A stretch of 13,971 bases of DNA from Pseudomonadota bacterium (GCA_023422695.1 JAFAGN010000024.1:1-13971); one strand, 5' to 3'. Shown: positions 6,535 to 13,825, numbered from the stretch's first letter. Translations and numbers: made by a program. Notes: a model not told the origin generated them from the sequence alone.

Positions 6535-6959
6535 GCCATATCTTCCAGCGCGTGCATATCGTCGTCCGAAAAGCCAAAATGATGCCCGATCTCGTGGATC
6601 AGCACATGGCGCACCAACCACTCCAGCTTCTCGCCCGTTTCGATCCACTCGACCAGGATCGGCACCCGGTACAGCGTCACCCGGTCGGGCATCCCGCCGC
6701 TTTCGCTGACGCTGCGTTCGGTCAGCGGGCGGCCTTCGTACAGGCCGGTCAGGTCATAGGGATGCTCGATGTCGAGCGACCTCAGCACCTCGTCATCGGC
6801 GAATTCCTCGACGGCGATGACGACGCCCTGAATATGCGGCAGGAACTCCGCGGGCATCGTCGCCAGCGCCGCCTCGGCCATCGCGAACAGCGCATCGGCG
6901 TCGGGCGCGGCGCCGGTCCAGCCGGCTGGCAAATCGGGAAGGGCGGTCTTGTCGCTCAT
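6531..6959 (-). CDS. zincin-type metallopeptidase family protein (Zincin_1-like)
   Basis: This small cytoplasmic protein of 142 aa has the gluzincin-like motif H-E-I-G-H-H-F-G-F-S-D-D-D at residues 122-134, near the C-terminus. The two motif histidines H122 and H126 and E123 would bind and activate zinc. The layout (about 120 aa, then HEIGHxFG and a short acidic tail) matches the Zincin_1 (PF06262) proteins, whose substrates are largely unknown. The ATG at 6959 begins M-S-D-K-T-A-L-P; longer frames run into the divergent gene. Its stop overlaps the ccmA start by GTGA, so it is the first gene of a ccmA-ccmB unit here. It diverges from the dehydratase gene across 51 bp. A role in cytochrome maturation would be speculation. 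Confidence 0.85.
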   Translation of the reverse strand: MSDKTALPDLPAGWTGAAPDADALFAMAEAALATMPAEFLPHIQGVVIAVEEFADDEVLRSLDIEHPYDLTGLYEGRPLTERSVSESGGMPDRVTLYRVPILVEWIETGEKLEWLVRHVLIHEIGHHFGFSDDDMHALEDMA

Positions 6960-7010
6960 CGCGCCCTTCCTTATGGCGGCGGCACGGCCTTTACCAGCGG
7001 GAGAAGAAAC

Positions 7011-7298
7011 ATGGTCCAGAAACTCGACGACGACGCCCGCACCGCCTTGCTCGCCCGCTTCCCCGAATGGACGCACGAACCGGTGCGCGACGCGATTACC
7101 CGCCGTTTCACCTTCGACGATTTTGCGCAGGCGTTCGGCTTCATGGCCAGCGTCGCGATCATCGCCGAAAAGATGGATCATCACCCCGAATGGTCGAACG
7201 TCTATAACCGCGTCGACATCCTGCTGACGACGCACGACGCCGACGGGCTGTCGGATCGCGACGCGAAACTGGCCGAAGCGATCGAGCGGCTGCTCTGA
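7011..7298 (+). CDS. pterin-4a-carbinolamine dehydratase (4a-hydroxytetrahydrobiopterin dehydratase)
   Basis: This enzyme dehydrates 4a-hydroxytetrahydropterin, recycling the cofactor used by phenylalanine hydroxylase. The 95-aa product is of normal size. The family core is clear: E-K-M-D-H-H-P-E-W at 53-61, with active-site H57 and H58, then S-N-V-Y-N-R-V, and L-T-T-H-D-A-D-G-L around H75. Start at the ATG 7011, which is preceded by GGGAGAAG. No phenylalanine hydroxylase gene is in the window, so the pterin-dependent partner must lie elsewhere or be absent. The DUF1275 gene follows 4 bp after the stop, suggesting co-transcription. Confidence 0.93.
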   Translation: MVQKLDDDARTALLARFPEWTHEPVRDAITRRFTFDDFAQAFGFMASVAIIAEKMDHHPEWSNVYNRVDILLTTHDADGLSDRDAKLAEAIERLL

Positions 7299-7302
7299 CC
7301 GC

Positions 7303-7944
7303 ATGATCCGCTTCGACCCTTCGCACCAGCTGCTGGCCGTCGGGGTCGCGCTGCTTGCCGGATTCGTCGACGCGATCGGTTTTGTCGAATCGAGCGGCTT
7401 TTTCGTTTCGTTCATGACCGGCAATTCGACCCGTCTCGCGGTCGGGCTCGCCGAGGGGCTGCATCCGGCGCTGGTCGCGGCGATCATCATCGCGGTCTTT
7501 GTCGTCGGTGTGGTGGCCGGGTCGCTGGTCGGGGCGCAGGCGGGGCGGCGCCGCACGCCCGCGGTGCTGCTGGGCGTCACCATCCTGCTCGTCATCGCGA
7601 CGCTGTTGCGGCTGCAGGGCGAGGGCTGGGGCGCGATCCTGTCGCTGGCGCTGGCGATGGGGGTCGCCAACGCCGCGATCGCGGGGCGCGACGGGGCGGT
7701 GGTCGGGGTCACCTTTATGACCGGTACGTTGGTCCAGATGGGGCAGAAGATGGCCAACGCGCTGCGCGGTGAGGGCGATCGCCGCTGGCTGCACCATCTT
7801 GGCCTGTGGGCGGCGCTGGTCGGCGGGGCGCTGGTTGGCGCCCGCGCCGTGATCTGGTCGCCGCCGCTCGCCTATGTCCTTGCCGTGGCGATGGCCGCGC
7901 TGCTGGCGCTGCGCGCCGGGTGGATCGTGCGTGAGCCTGCTTAG
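7303..7944 (+). CDS. DUF1275 (YoaK-like) membrane protein
   Basis: This 213-aa inner-membrane protein has six or so hydrophobic helices. It shows the DUF1275 hallmark A-G-F-V-D-A-I-G-F at 19-27, followed by S-F-M-T-G-N-S-T-R-L. A second F-M-T-G motif at 138-141, exactly 100 residues after the first at 38-41, points to an internal duplication of two half-domains. The biochemical function of the family is not established as far as I know. The start ATG at 7303 lies 4 bp after the dehydratase stop, so the two are probably one transcript; no strong separate ribosome binding site is seen. Confidence 0.88.
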   Translation: MIRFDPSHQLLAVGVALLAGFVDAIGFVESSGFFVSFMTGNSTRLAVGLAEGLHPALVAAIIIAVFVVGVVAGSLVGAQAGRRRTPAVLLGVTILLVIATLLRLQGEGWGAILSLALAMGVANAAIAGRDGAVVGVTFMTGTLVQMGQKMANALRGEGDRRWLHHLGLWAALVGGALVGARAVIWSPPLAYVLAVAMAALLALRAGWIVREPA

Positions 7945-8010
7945 GGGGGCGGGCCGCGCGCGTCACTGGCCGGCTCAGCCTGCGGCCTCACCCAATTCCG
8001 CCAGCACATC

Positions 8011-8038
8011 TTGCGCTGATCCTCCACGCGTCTAAAAG
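8011..8038 (+). promoter_or_regulatory. candidate promoter of the APC permease gene
   Basis: TTGCGC at 8011-8016 and TAAAAG at 8033-8038 are spaced by 16 bp. Both are partial matches to sigma-70 boxes. A start point just downstream would fall in or beside the palindrome at 8041-8056. Confidence 0.3.
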
Positions 8039-8040
8039 GC

Positions 8041-8056
8041 AGGAAAAATTTTTCCT
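8041..8056. promoter_or_regulatory. 16-bp perfect palindrome before the APC permease ribosome binding site
   Basis: AGGAAAAATTTTTCCT is a perfect palindrome in otherwise GC-rich DNA. It ends two bases before AGGAG (8059-8063), the ribosome binding site of the permease gene. It could be an operator beside the transcription start or a weak RNA hairpin near the translation start. The A/T tract also makes it a curved or easily melted spot. Confidence 0.5.
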
Positions 8057-8073
8057 TTAGGAGAGGGGTTCGC

Positions 8074-9480
8074 ATGTCCGACAGTTTGCTGCGCCGTAAA
8101 GCGATCGTTCCGGAACAGCAGGAGGGGCAGCACGCGCTGGCGCGAACGCTCGGTTGGCCGCATCTGATCGCGCTCGGCGTCGGGGCCATCGTCGGCACCG
8201 GCATCCTGACCCTGATCGGCGTCGGCGCCGACAAGGCCGGTCCGGCGGTCATCCTGTCCTTTGCCATAGCCGGACTGATCTGCGCCTGCGCCGCGCTCGC
8301 TTATGCCGAAATGGCGACGATGATTCCGGCGTCGGGCAGCGCCTATACCTACTCCTATGTCGTGATCGGCGAACTGATCGCCTGGGTCGTCGGCTGGAGC
8401 CTCATCCTCGAATATTCGCTGGTGGTCAGCGCGGTCGCGGTCGGCTGGTCGGGCTACGCCGCGCCGTTGCTGGAGGCGTGGGCAGGCGTGCCGATGGCGC
8501 TCATGCAGGGGCCGGAACTCGGCGGCATCGTCAACCTGCCCGCGATTGCGATCATTGCGGTCGTGGCGGGGCTGCTGCTCGTCGGCACCCGCGAAAGCGC
8601 GACGCTCAACGCGATCCTCGTGGTCGTCAAAGTCATCGCGCTGGTGATCTTCGTCGCGGTCGCGCTCCCCGCGTTCAACGCCGCCAATCTTGAACCGTTC
8701 AGCCCTTATGGCTTTGCCAAGCATATGGGCCCCGACGGCGCCGAGCGCGGCGTCATGGCCGCCGCTGCGATCATCTTTTTCGCCTTCTACGGCTTCGACG
8801 CCATCGCCACCGCAGCCGAAGAAACGCGCAACCCCGACCGCGATCTCAAGATCGGGATCGTCGGGTCGATGTTCGTGTGCGTCGTCATCTATATCGCGGT
8901 CGCGGTCGCGGCGGTCGGCGCGATTACCTACACCCGCTTTGCCAACAGCCCCGAACCGCTGGCACTGATTCTGCGCGAACTCGGCAGCCCGCTGGCGGCG
9001 CAGTATCTGGCGGTTTCGGCGATCATCGCCTTGCCGACCGTCATCCTCGCCTTTTTCTATGGCCAGAGCCGCATCTTCTTCACCATGGCGCGCGACGGGC
9101 TGCTCCCCGCCAGCTTGGCGAAGCTGTCGTCGCGCGGCACGCCGGTGCGCATCACCATCTTCACCGCAATCGTCGTCGCCGTGCTGGCGGGCTTCATCCC
9201 GCTCGGCGAACTGGCGGCGCTCGCCAATGCCGGGACGCTGGCGGCGTTCACCGCGGTCGCGATCTGTATGCTGATCATGCGCCGCCGCGCTCCCGACGCC
9301 CCGCGTACCTTCCGCGCCCCGATGCCGTGGGTGATCGGCGGCATCGCGGTGCTCGGCTGCATGTATCTGTTCTTCAGCCTGCCGGCGCAGACGCAGCTGT
9401 GGTTCCTGGTGTGGAATGTCGCCGGGCTGGGGGTCTATTTCCTCTACGCCCGGAACCGCGCGAAAGTCGCCGCGGCCTGA
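8074..9480 (+). CDS. APC superfamily amino acid permease
   Basis: This 468-aa inner-membrane transporter has about 12 hydrophobic helices. The first helix carries the APC substrate-binding motif G-V-G-A-I-V-G-T-G-I (35-44), preceded by A-R-T-L-G-W-P-H-L-I-A-L. F-Y-G-F-D-A-I-A-T-A-A-E-E-T in helix 6 and N-P-D-R-D-L-K-I-G-I after it are typical of the cationic-amino-acid-transporter-like branch (YfnA/CAT relatives). These import amino acids by proton coupling; the exact substrate cannot be read. The ATG at 8074 follows AGGAGAGGGG. It appears to be a single-gene unit with its own regulatory region, ending 9 bp from the converging protease gene, with no terminator hairpin seen between them. Confidence 0.9.
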   Translation: MSDSLLRRKAIVPEQQEGQHALARTLGWPHLIALGVGAIVGTGILTLIGVGADKAGPAVILSFAIAGLICACAALAYAEMATMIPASGSAYTYSYVVIGELIAWVVGWSLILEYSLVVSAVAVGWSGYAAPLLEAWAGVPMALMQGPELGGIVNLPAIAIIAVVAGLLLVGTRESATLNAILVVVKVIALVIFVAVALPAFNAANLEPFSPYGFAKHMGPDGAERGVMAAAAIIFFAFYGFDAIATAAEETRNPDRDLKIGIVGSMFVCVVIYIAVAVAAVGAITYTRFANSPEPLALILRELGSPLAAQYLAVSAIIALPTVILAFFYGQSRIFFTMARDGLLPASLAKLSSRGTPVRITIFTAIVVAVLAGFIPLGELAALANAGTLAAFTAVAICMLIMRRRAPDAPRTFRAPMPWVIGGIAVLGCMYLFFSLPAQTQLWFLVWNVAGLGVYFLYARNRAKVAAA

Positions 9481-9489
9481 GAACGCACC

Positions 9490-10584
9490 TCAGCGGCAGC
9501 CGCCTTCCTGTAAGGCGCGGTCGACCGACGGACTGACGCTTGCTTCGAAAACCTGGTTTTCGAACTCGCGCCCCGGTGAGCTGTCGGCCTTGATCGTGAA
9601 GGCGAAACTGGGGGTCGATACGCGCATCGATCCGCCCGGCTTCATCGTCTGGACGGTGTAGGCGACCGAATAGTCGTAGAGATAGCGCTTCGGCGGCTGG
9701 ACGGGGCAGACGAGCCGCATCAGCACATTCTTGCCGGCGTTCGCGCAATTTTTGCGGTGGTTCGTATATTCGGGATTGTCGCGATACGCCCGCTCCAGCT
9801 GCGTGACCGTCAATGCCACCGCGCACGCGCGCTCCGCATCGGCCCCAAAGGTCAACTGAAGGTTGGGTTTGTCCTGCAGCGCCTTCACCGCCAGCAGGTT
9901 CCAGTCGTCGCGCCGCGTCCGCCCGTACATGACAGGCAGCAGCGCGATACGCGTGCGCAACCCGTCAGGCTGGAATATTGTCGGCCAAAGCTGGAGCGCG
10001 GTGAGCAGCGATGTAGCGTGGACTTCGCCGCGACCCGCATCGAGCCGGGTTGCGATCGCCATGGGCCGGTTGTTCATCAGCACCATCGAACCGCTGTAAC
10101 CGGTCGCCACGGTGCCCTTGCGCTGTTCGGAAAAGGTGAACCCCGATGTGTGCGTTTCACTGACGCGCAGCGGCACCTGTCGCACCGCGGTGGGGGAGGT
10201 GCGGTGCAGCAACAGCGCCTGATTGTTGGCGCGATAGTCGAACCCCCGTGTCCAGCTGGGGTCGATGAAGGTTTCGACGCAGCTGGGGATGCCGCTCGCC
10301 GCCACAGTGGCATAGGCGATGTCCAGATCGCTGTGCGGCGTCCATTCGCCGGCGCGGATCGTCACCCTGGCCCGGTCGTCGGCCACGACCATGTCGCCCT
10401 TGCCCTCGACGACATGGGCCGCGGTCAGGATCACGCACCGCTGCCCGATCCGGAAACCATAGCCGCCGCCCTGGCTGTCGTCGCCGGTGATCGCAAGCGG
10501 CCCCGCTTGCCCGGGGGCTGCGTGGACCAGGCCCAGTACCGCAAAACAGGAAAGGGCGGCCTTGATGGTCGGGGCGCGCTTCAC
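9490..10584 (-). CDS. exported V8/trypsin-like serine protease with an unassigned C-terminal domain
   Basis: The 364-aa product starts with a signal peptide (K-R, hydrophobic core, A-X-A-like sites near 22-28). A trypsin-fold domain follows with all three catalytic residues in the expected order: H57 in L-T-A-A-H-V-V, D88 in S-D-L-D-I-A, and S164 in T-G-Y-S-G-S. The G-x-S-G-S form recalls V8/glutamyl-endopeptidase-like S1 enzymes rather than the GDSGGP of trypsin. Residues from about 205 form a second region of about 160 aa that I do not recognise. Six cysteines remain after signal removal (50, 102, 254, 280, 293, 363), suggesting disulphides in the periplasm. The GTG start at 10584 is supported by AGGAG seven bases upstream, and the in-frame codons beyond it are closed by the preceding gene. 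It is the last gene of a three-gene unit. Confidence 0.8.
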   Translation of the reverse strand: MKRAPTIKAALSCFAVLGLVHAAPGQAGPLAITGDDSQGGGYGFRIGQRCVILTAAHVVEGKGDMVVADDRARVTIRAGEWTPHSDLDIAYATVAASGIPSCVETFIDPSWTRGFDYRANNQALLLHRTSPTAVRQVPLRVSETHTSGFTFSEQRKGTVATGYSGSMVLMNNRPMAIATRLDAGRGEVHATSLLTALQLWPTIFQPDGLRTRIALLPVMYGRTRRDDWNLLAVKALQDKPNLQLTFGADAERACAVALTVTQLERAYRDNPEYTNHRKNCANAGKNVLMRLVCPVQPPKRYLYDYSVAYTVQTMKPGGSMRVSTPSFAFTIKADSSPGREFENQVFEASVSPSVDRALQEGGCR

Positions 10585-10585
10585 G

Positions 10586-11776
10586 TCATGGCTCCTTTGT
10601 TCGGGATTTTGGTTCGGCCTTGCGCGCCGGTTGGCGCCGCGGCTTTGGTGCGGGTGGATCGGGCGGGCCTGCTTTCGGCGCTGCTGGCGATGCGAGCGGC
10701 TGCTCTTCGTCGCTGTCTTCTTTGCGCAGCGCGAGGATCGACGCGATCAGCCCGCCGATCGTCACCAGCGTCGCTGCCATGGCAAAAGCGGCCTGCAATG
10801 CCGGAGACTTGACCACTCGCGACCAGGACGACACCTGAATCAGCTTGGGCAGCCCCGATACGGGCGTGACTTCGCCCATTGTCGCGAGCCCGATGGCATC
10901 GGTCCGCCGCATCATGCTGACCGCGAGCTGCGTTGCTCCGGTATCTTCGTCCGCGCTGGTGCCGAACGCAAAAAATGCGAGCGGCTGGCGCCGCTCCGCC
11001 CCCGGATCCGCGCAATCGGCGGACAGCAGCTTGTCATAGGTTTTGCGATATCCGCCCGATTGGGCATCGTCGGCCGCAATCAGTTCGGGATGCGAATAAA
11101 TGATGCTGAACTGTTCGACCTTTTCGTCGACGAAGCGGATGCGCTCGCTGCCGATATAGGGGGATTCGATCGCCGTGACCTGCGCCTCCGACGACAACCG
11201 GGCGCCTGCACCCGTCTGGCCGTTCAGACCGCCGATTTCGATGACGCCGCGGCTGGCCACGGTAAAATCGTTCGTGCTGGTGGCAATCAGGATGCGGCTG
11301 CCCGATGGCAATTCCCGAACCTGCGATCCGGTGTCGATGGTGGCCACGGGTTTGGGCGGCGCTGCGGACATTTGCTCCCAATTGTCCAGCAGGTCGCCAT
11401 CGATGCCCTGGCGCAGGAAAATCTCCAGCCCGCTGGATGTCGCGCGATAATCGGCGGTCACATTGGCGGCGATGCGCATCCGGCTGGAATCGGCGATCGC
11501 CACATCGCCCACGGCGTTCGGCGCCGCGATGGTGATCGGCGGCAGGGTGATGGGGTCGGTGGCTTCGCAGCCGGTATATTGCGAGATCGATCCGGTGCGT
11601 CCGGTGGCGATGAATTGCACGATTTCGACGCGCGAGCTCGCCGCATAGCCCGCCAGGAAGATCAGCAGCGCCGCCAACAGCAGACATAGGGCCAGCAGTT
11701 GCCACCCGGCGACCCGGCCAGTTCGGCCAGCCAGACGCGGCACGATGCGACGCTTTCCCCCGGTGGCCATCGTCAT
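10586..11776 (-). CDS. two-helix membrane protein with large periplasmic domain and basic proline-rich tail, unknown family
   Basis: I do not recognise this 396-aa protein. A short basic N-terminus precedes one hydrophobic helix at about 24-45. A polar domain of about 280 aa follows, with cysteines including C70. A second helix lies at about 326-350, flanked by R-K. The last 46 residues begin acidic (E-D-S-D-E-E) and become Pro/Lys/Arg-rich. By the positive-inside rule both ends are cytoplasmic and the central domain is periplasmic. The ATG at 11776 overlaps the stop of the preceding gene (ATGA), and the protease gene starts one base after this gene's stop codon. Such packing implies coupled translation and a shared task; a scaffold, sensor or substrate of the protease are all possible. 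Confidence 0.75.
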   Translation of the reverse strand: MTMATGGKRRIVPRLAGRTGRVAGWQLLALCLLLAALLIFLAGYAASSRVEIVQFIATGRTGSISQYTGCEATDPITLPPITIAAPNAVGDVAIADSSRMRIAANVTADYRATSSGLEIFLRQGIDGDLLDNWEQMSAAPPKPVATIDTGSQVRELPSGSRILIATSTNDFTVASRGVIEIGGLNGQTGAGARLSSEAQVTAIESPYIGSERIRFVDEKVEQFSIIYSHPELIAADDAQSGGYRKTYDKLLSADCADPGAERRQPLAFFAFGTSADEDTGATQLAVSMMRRTDAIGLATMGEVTPVSGLPKLIQVSSWSRVVKSPALQAAFAMAATLVTIGGLIASILALRKEDSDEEQPLASPAAPKAGPPDPPAPKPRRQPARKAEPKSRTKEP

Positions 11777-12471
11777 AGCAGCGGTCGCTGCACTCGCCTG
11801 ACATCCATTCCCTGGACGATTTCGATCGTCAGCGCCTTCATCGCATCAAGCTCGGCCAGCGACAGACGGCAGACGGTGTTGTAAACCGGGGACGGTCCGC
11901 GGCCCAGGCCGGTGACGCAGTCGCGTTTCTGGCGGTCGGGCAGGACGATCCGGATGCGCGAACTCGCGCCCAGATTCTGGAATGCGACGGCGACGGTTTC
12001 GCCTTGGGGCGGTTTGCCGCCGGCCGTCCAGGCCGCCAGCATGACCCCGCGCCCGCTGGCGGACGGCGTTTCGGCGAGCGACGCGAACAACGGGTCGGCG
12101 CGCGCGGAACGAATGGCCGCGGGCTTGCCCTTGTCGGCCAGGGTCAGGACATTGGTCCATTGACGCGCCGCCGATCTGCCGCTGAATTCACCCGTGCCCG
12201 AATACAGGCCGTCGTTGGTGACCGCCGAAACCTGTACCTTGCCGTTAAAATTGGCGAGCGGACGGACCCACAGGGACAGCCGCTTTTCACGCGGGTTCGA
12301 CCGCGCGAGCGTCAGCCCGACGATCGTGCCGCCACTGATCGCGCGGATCTGGCTGGAGCGCTCGACGAAGCTGGGCTTCGACGTCGCCGTGAACTGCGCG
12401 GCGGCGGTTCCGATGGTCAAAAAGCCGCCGATGAAGGCGACGCCGAGCAGGCCGGAATTCACGCGAAACAT
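11773..12471 (-). CDS. secreted or periplasmic protein of unknown family
   Basis: From the ATG at 12471 the 232-aa product begins M-F-R-V-N-S, then a hydrophobic stretch ending A-A-A at residue 25, a credible signal peptide cleaved before Q-F-T-A. The mature part, about 207 aa, looks beta-rich, with two cysteines near the C-terminus (D-C-V-T-G and T-V-C-R-L) that could form a disulphide. I do not recognise the family. An alternative ATG at 12489 adds six residues (M-Y-L-G-A-L). Its GGGAG is only three bases away, so the later start, with a G-run at better distance, is preferred, not proven. Codons up to 12612 look untranslated. It overlaps the next gene by ATGA and heads the three-gene protease unit. 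Confidence 0.7.
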   Translation of the reverse strand: MFRVNSGLLGVAFIGGFLTIGTAAAQFTATSKPSFVERSSQIRAISGGTIVGLTLARSNPREKRLSLWVRPLANFNGKVQVSAVTNDGLYSGTGEFSGRSAARQWTNVLTLADKGKPAAIRSARADPLFASLAETPSASGRGVMLAAWTAGGKPPQGETVAVAFQNLGASSRIRIVLPDRQKRDCVTGLGRGPSPVYNTVCRLSLAELDAMKALTIEIVQGMDVRRVQRPLL

Positions 12472-12591
12472 CAATGCCCCCAAATACATCCGCTCCCAGG
12501 TGAAAGCAGAACATGGCAGAAGGCGGGGCTGAATCCAAACAGATTGTCCCGGTCGTGTCGGGGGGCAAATCACGGCGCTTCGCCGACTGTT

Positions 12592-12620
12592 TCCTCTCCA
12601 CGGCTTTGCCATGGGGAGGA
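12592..12620 (-). other. strong hairpin between the zinc-ribbon gene and the protease unit
   Basis: On the plus strand TCCTCTCCA-C-GGC pairs with GCC-A-TGGGGAGGA around a TTT loop: twelve pairs including one G-U, and one C-A mismatch. It starts 10 bp beyond the zf-TFIIB stop on the minus strand. No T-run follows on that strand, so it is not a classical intrinsic terminator. It may stabilise the 3' end of the upstream message or partly separate it from the three-gene unit. The remaining bases to 12472 hold no clear promoter. Confidence 0.5.
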
Positions 12621-12629
12621 TGGTTCGTC

Positions 12630-12941
12630 TCAGTCGAACAACTCGCTCAAAAAGCTCTTCTTGTAATTTTTCTTGTACGGCTTGCCGCCATAATAGCGGT
12701 CGTCATGGCCATGCTCGCGATATTGCGGCGGTTGCTGATAAGACGGTTGCGGCGGCGGAGCGGACGCGCGGGGGGCGGGGGCTGCGGCACTTTCGCTGCG
12801 CTCGATGATCTTGTCGAGTTCGCCGCGGTCCAGCCATACGCCGCGGCATTGCGGGCAGTAATCGATCTCGATTCCCTGTCGCTCCGACATCGTCAAATTC
12901 ACGCGGCAGGTCGGGCAAAGCAGCCCTTGGGCATCGGTCAC
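12630..12941 (-). CDS. zf-TFIIB zinc-ribbon domain protein
   Basis: The 103-aa product has a zinc ribbon with C-P-T-C at 9-12 and C-P-Q-C at 29-32, followed by R-G-V-W-L-D-R-G-E-L-D-K-I. This is the hallmark of the zf-TFIIB (PF13453) family of small bacterial proteins of uncertain role. Residues 52-85 are low-complexity, rich in Ala, Pro, Gln and Tyr, and the tail K-K-S-F-L-S-E-L-F-D is short and amphipathic. The start is GTG at 12941, with AAAGGA six bases upstream; codons further upstream do not look coding. A small GC hairpin (12968-12987) lies in its leader. It follows the terminator of the DUF2975 unit, so it is probably transcribed separately. Confidence 0.87.
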   Translation of the reverse strand: MTDAQGLLCPTCRVNLTMSERQGIEIDYCPQCRGVWLDRGELDKIIERSESAAAPAPRASAPPPQPSYQQPPQYREHGHDDRYYGGKPYKKNYKKSFLSELFD

Positions 12942-13033
12942 GGACGTTCCTTTCGTGGTTGCGAAAACGGCGGCGCAATATCCGCCGCTTCGTCCAACGC
13001 ACATTTGCAGATTCGCGTTCCGGTTCCAAGACG

Positions 13034-13069
13034 AAGAAACCCCGCTCCGACCGGGGAGGCGGAGCGGGG
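13034..13069 (-). terminator. intrinsic terminator of the DUF2975-regulator unit
   Basis: Read on the minus strand, CCCCGCTCCG (13069-13060) and CGGAGCGGGG (13049-13040) form a perfect 10-bp stem around a ten-base loop and run into TTTCTT. It lies 23 bp after the regulator's stop codon and closes that transcript. Confidence 0.9.
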
Positions 13070-13091
13070 TCAGGGGGGGCTGGCGATGCGG

Positions 13092-13304
13092 TCAGCGGTC
13101 GGGTTCGAACGCCAACAAATCGCCCGGCTGGCATTCCAGCTCGGTGCAGATCGCCTCCAGCGTCGAAAAGCGCATCGCCTTTGCCTTGCCGGTTTTCAGG
13201 ATCGACAGATTGGCCAATGTGATCCCAATCCGGTCGGACAGGTCGGTCAGCGTCATTCGCTTGGCGTGCAGCACGTCATCCAGTTTCACGACGATCGCCA
13301 TCAT
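13092..13304 (-). CDS. small Cro/CI (XRE)-type helix-turn-helix regulator
   Basis: The 70-aa protein is essentially one HTH domain: V-K-L-D-D-V-L-H, then M-T-L-T-D-L-S-D-R-I-G-I-T, recognition-helix region L-A-N-L-S-I-L-K-T-G-K-A, and the closing L-E-A-I-C-T-E-L-E-C-Q-P-G-D-L-L. The C-x-P-G-D-L-L ending is typical of YozG-like regulators that pair with DUF2975 membrane proteins. The ATG at 13304 overlaps the stop of the upstream DUF2975 gene (ATGA); the next codon is also ATG. It is likely to bind the TATCG-N5-CGATA array in front of the unit and regulate its own transcription, an inference from arrangement only. A strong terminator follows. Confidence 0.9.
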   Translation of the reverse strand: MMAIVVKLDDVLHAKRMTLTDLSDRIGITLANLSILKTGKAKAMRFSTLEAICTELECQPGDLLAFEPDR

Positions 13305-13825
13305 ACGGTCCCTTCCAGCTCGTCGCGCATTGCGGCGCCCTGTTCGAACACCGCCGCCAGGACAAAGGCGAGCAGGATCGACAACAGGCTGCCGACCGAC
13401 AGACCGCCCATCTGGCTGAAGTCGCTTCCCGGTTTCGCGATATTGGCGGCCATCCAGTGGACGGGCAGGGCGAGCAACTGGATGGTCACCAGCGACCAGC
13501 CGATCCGGCGGAGCCGCCACGCATTGTCGATGATGAACGGATCGCGCGACGCGCTGGCCACCATCGCCTGCAACTGGCGCAGGATATAGGCGGCGACGCC
13601 CAGCACCGCGATCAGCAACAGCAACAGGATGCCCAGCGGCAGACGCATCGTCGATGCGTCCACCAATTCGGGCATATGGTGGATTTCGGCCACCACGTCG
13701 GGCCAGGCGACGACCACGGCGACCGCGACCCCGACGACGATCAGCGCCGCAGCGACGACCAGCGCCAGCATCAGCCAGAGCAGGCCGCGCGTCGCACGAA
13801 GGAGTGTTTGGTTGGTAGCAGGCAT
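13301..13825 (-). CDS. DUF2975 family membrane protein
   Basis: The 174-aa protein has four hydrophobic helices, at about 15-40, 63-83, 108-125 and 144-161. The cytoplasmic loop R-D-P-F-I-I-D-N-A-W-R-L-R-R-I-G-W (94-110) is the conserved heart of DUF2975. These proteins commonly accompany a small Cro/CI-type regulator and may sense a membrane signal or sequester the regulator; their mechanism is not established to my knowledge. The ATG at 13825 has GGAG within the operator copy at 13825-13839, so the ribosome binding site itself is part of the repeat. Its stop overlaps the regulator start by four bases. Confidence 0.87.
   Translation of the reverse strand: MPATNQTLLRATRGLLWLMLALVVAAALIVVGVAVAVVVAWPDVVAEIHHMPELVDASTMRLPLGILLLLLIAVLGVAAYILRQLQAMVASASRDPFIIDNAWRLRRIGWSLVTIQLLALPVHWMAANIAKPGSDFSQMGGLSVGSLLSILLAFVLAAVFEQGAAMRDELEGTV

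Noticed and set aside
6960..7757. Long N-terminal extension of the metallopeptidase frame
   Set aside because: It runs antisense through the dehydratase and DUF1275 genes; the ATG at 6959 begins the conserved protein.
12513..13589. Plus-strand frame of 358 codons across the zinc-ribbon and regulator genes
   Set aside because: It is antisense to two recognisable protein families and crosses a strong terminator hairpin; no motif of its own.
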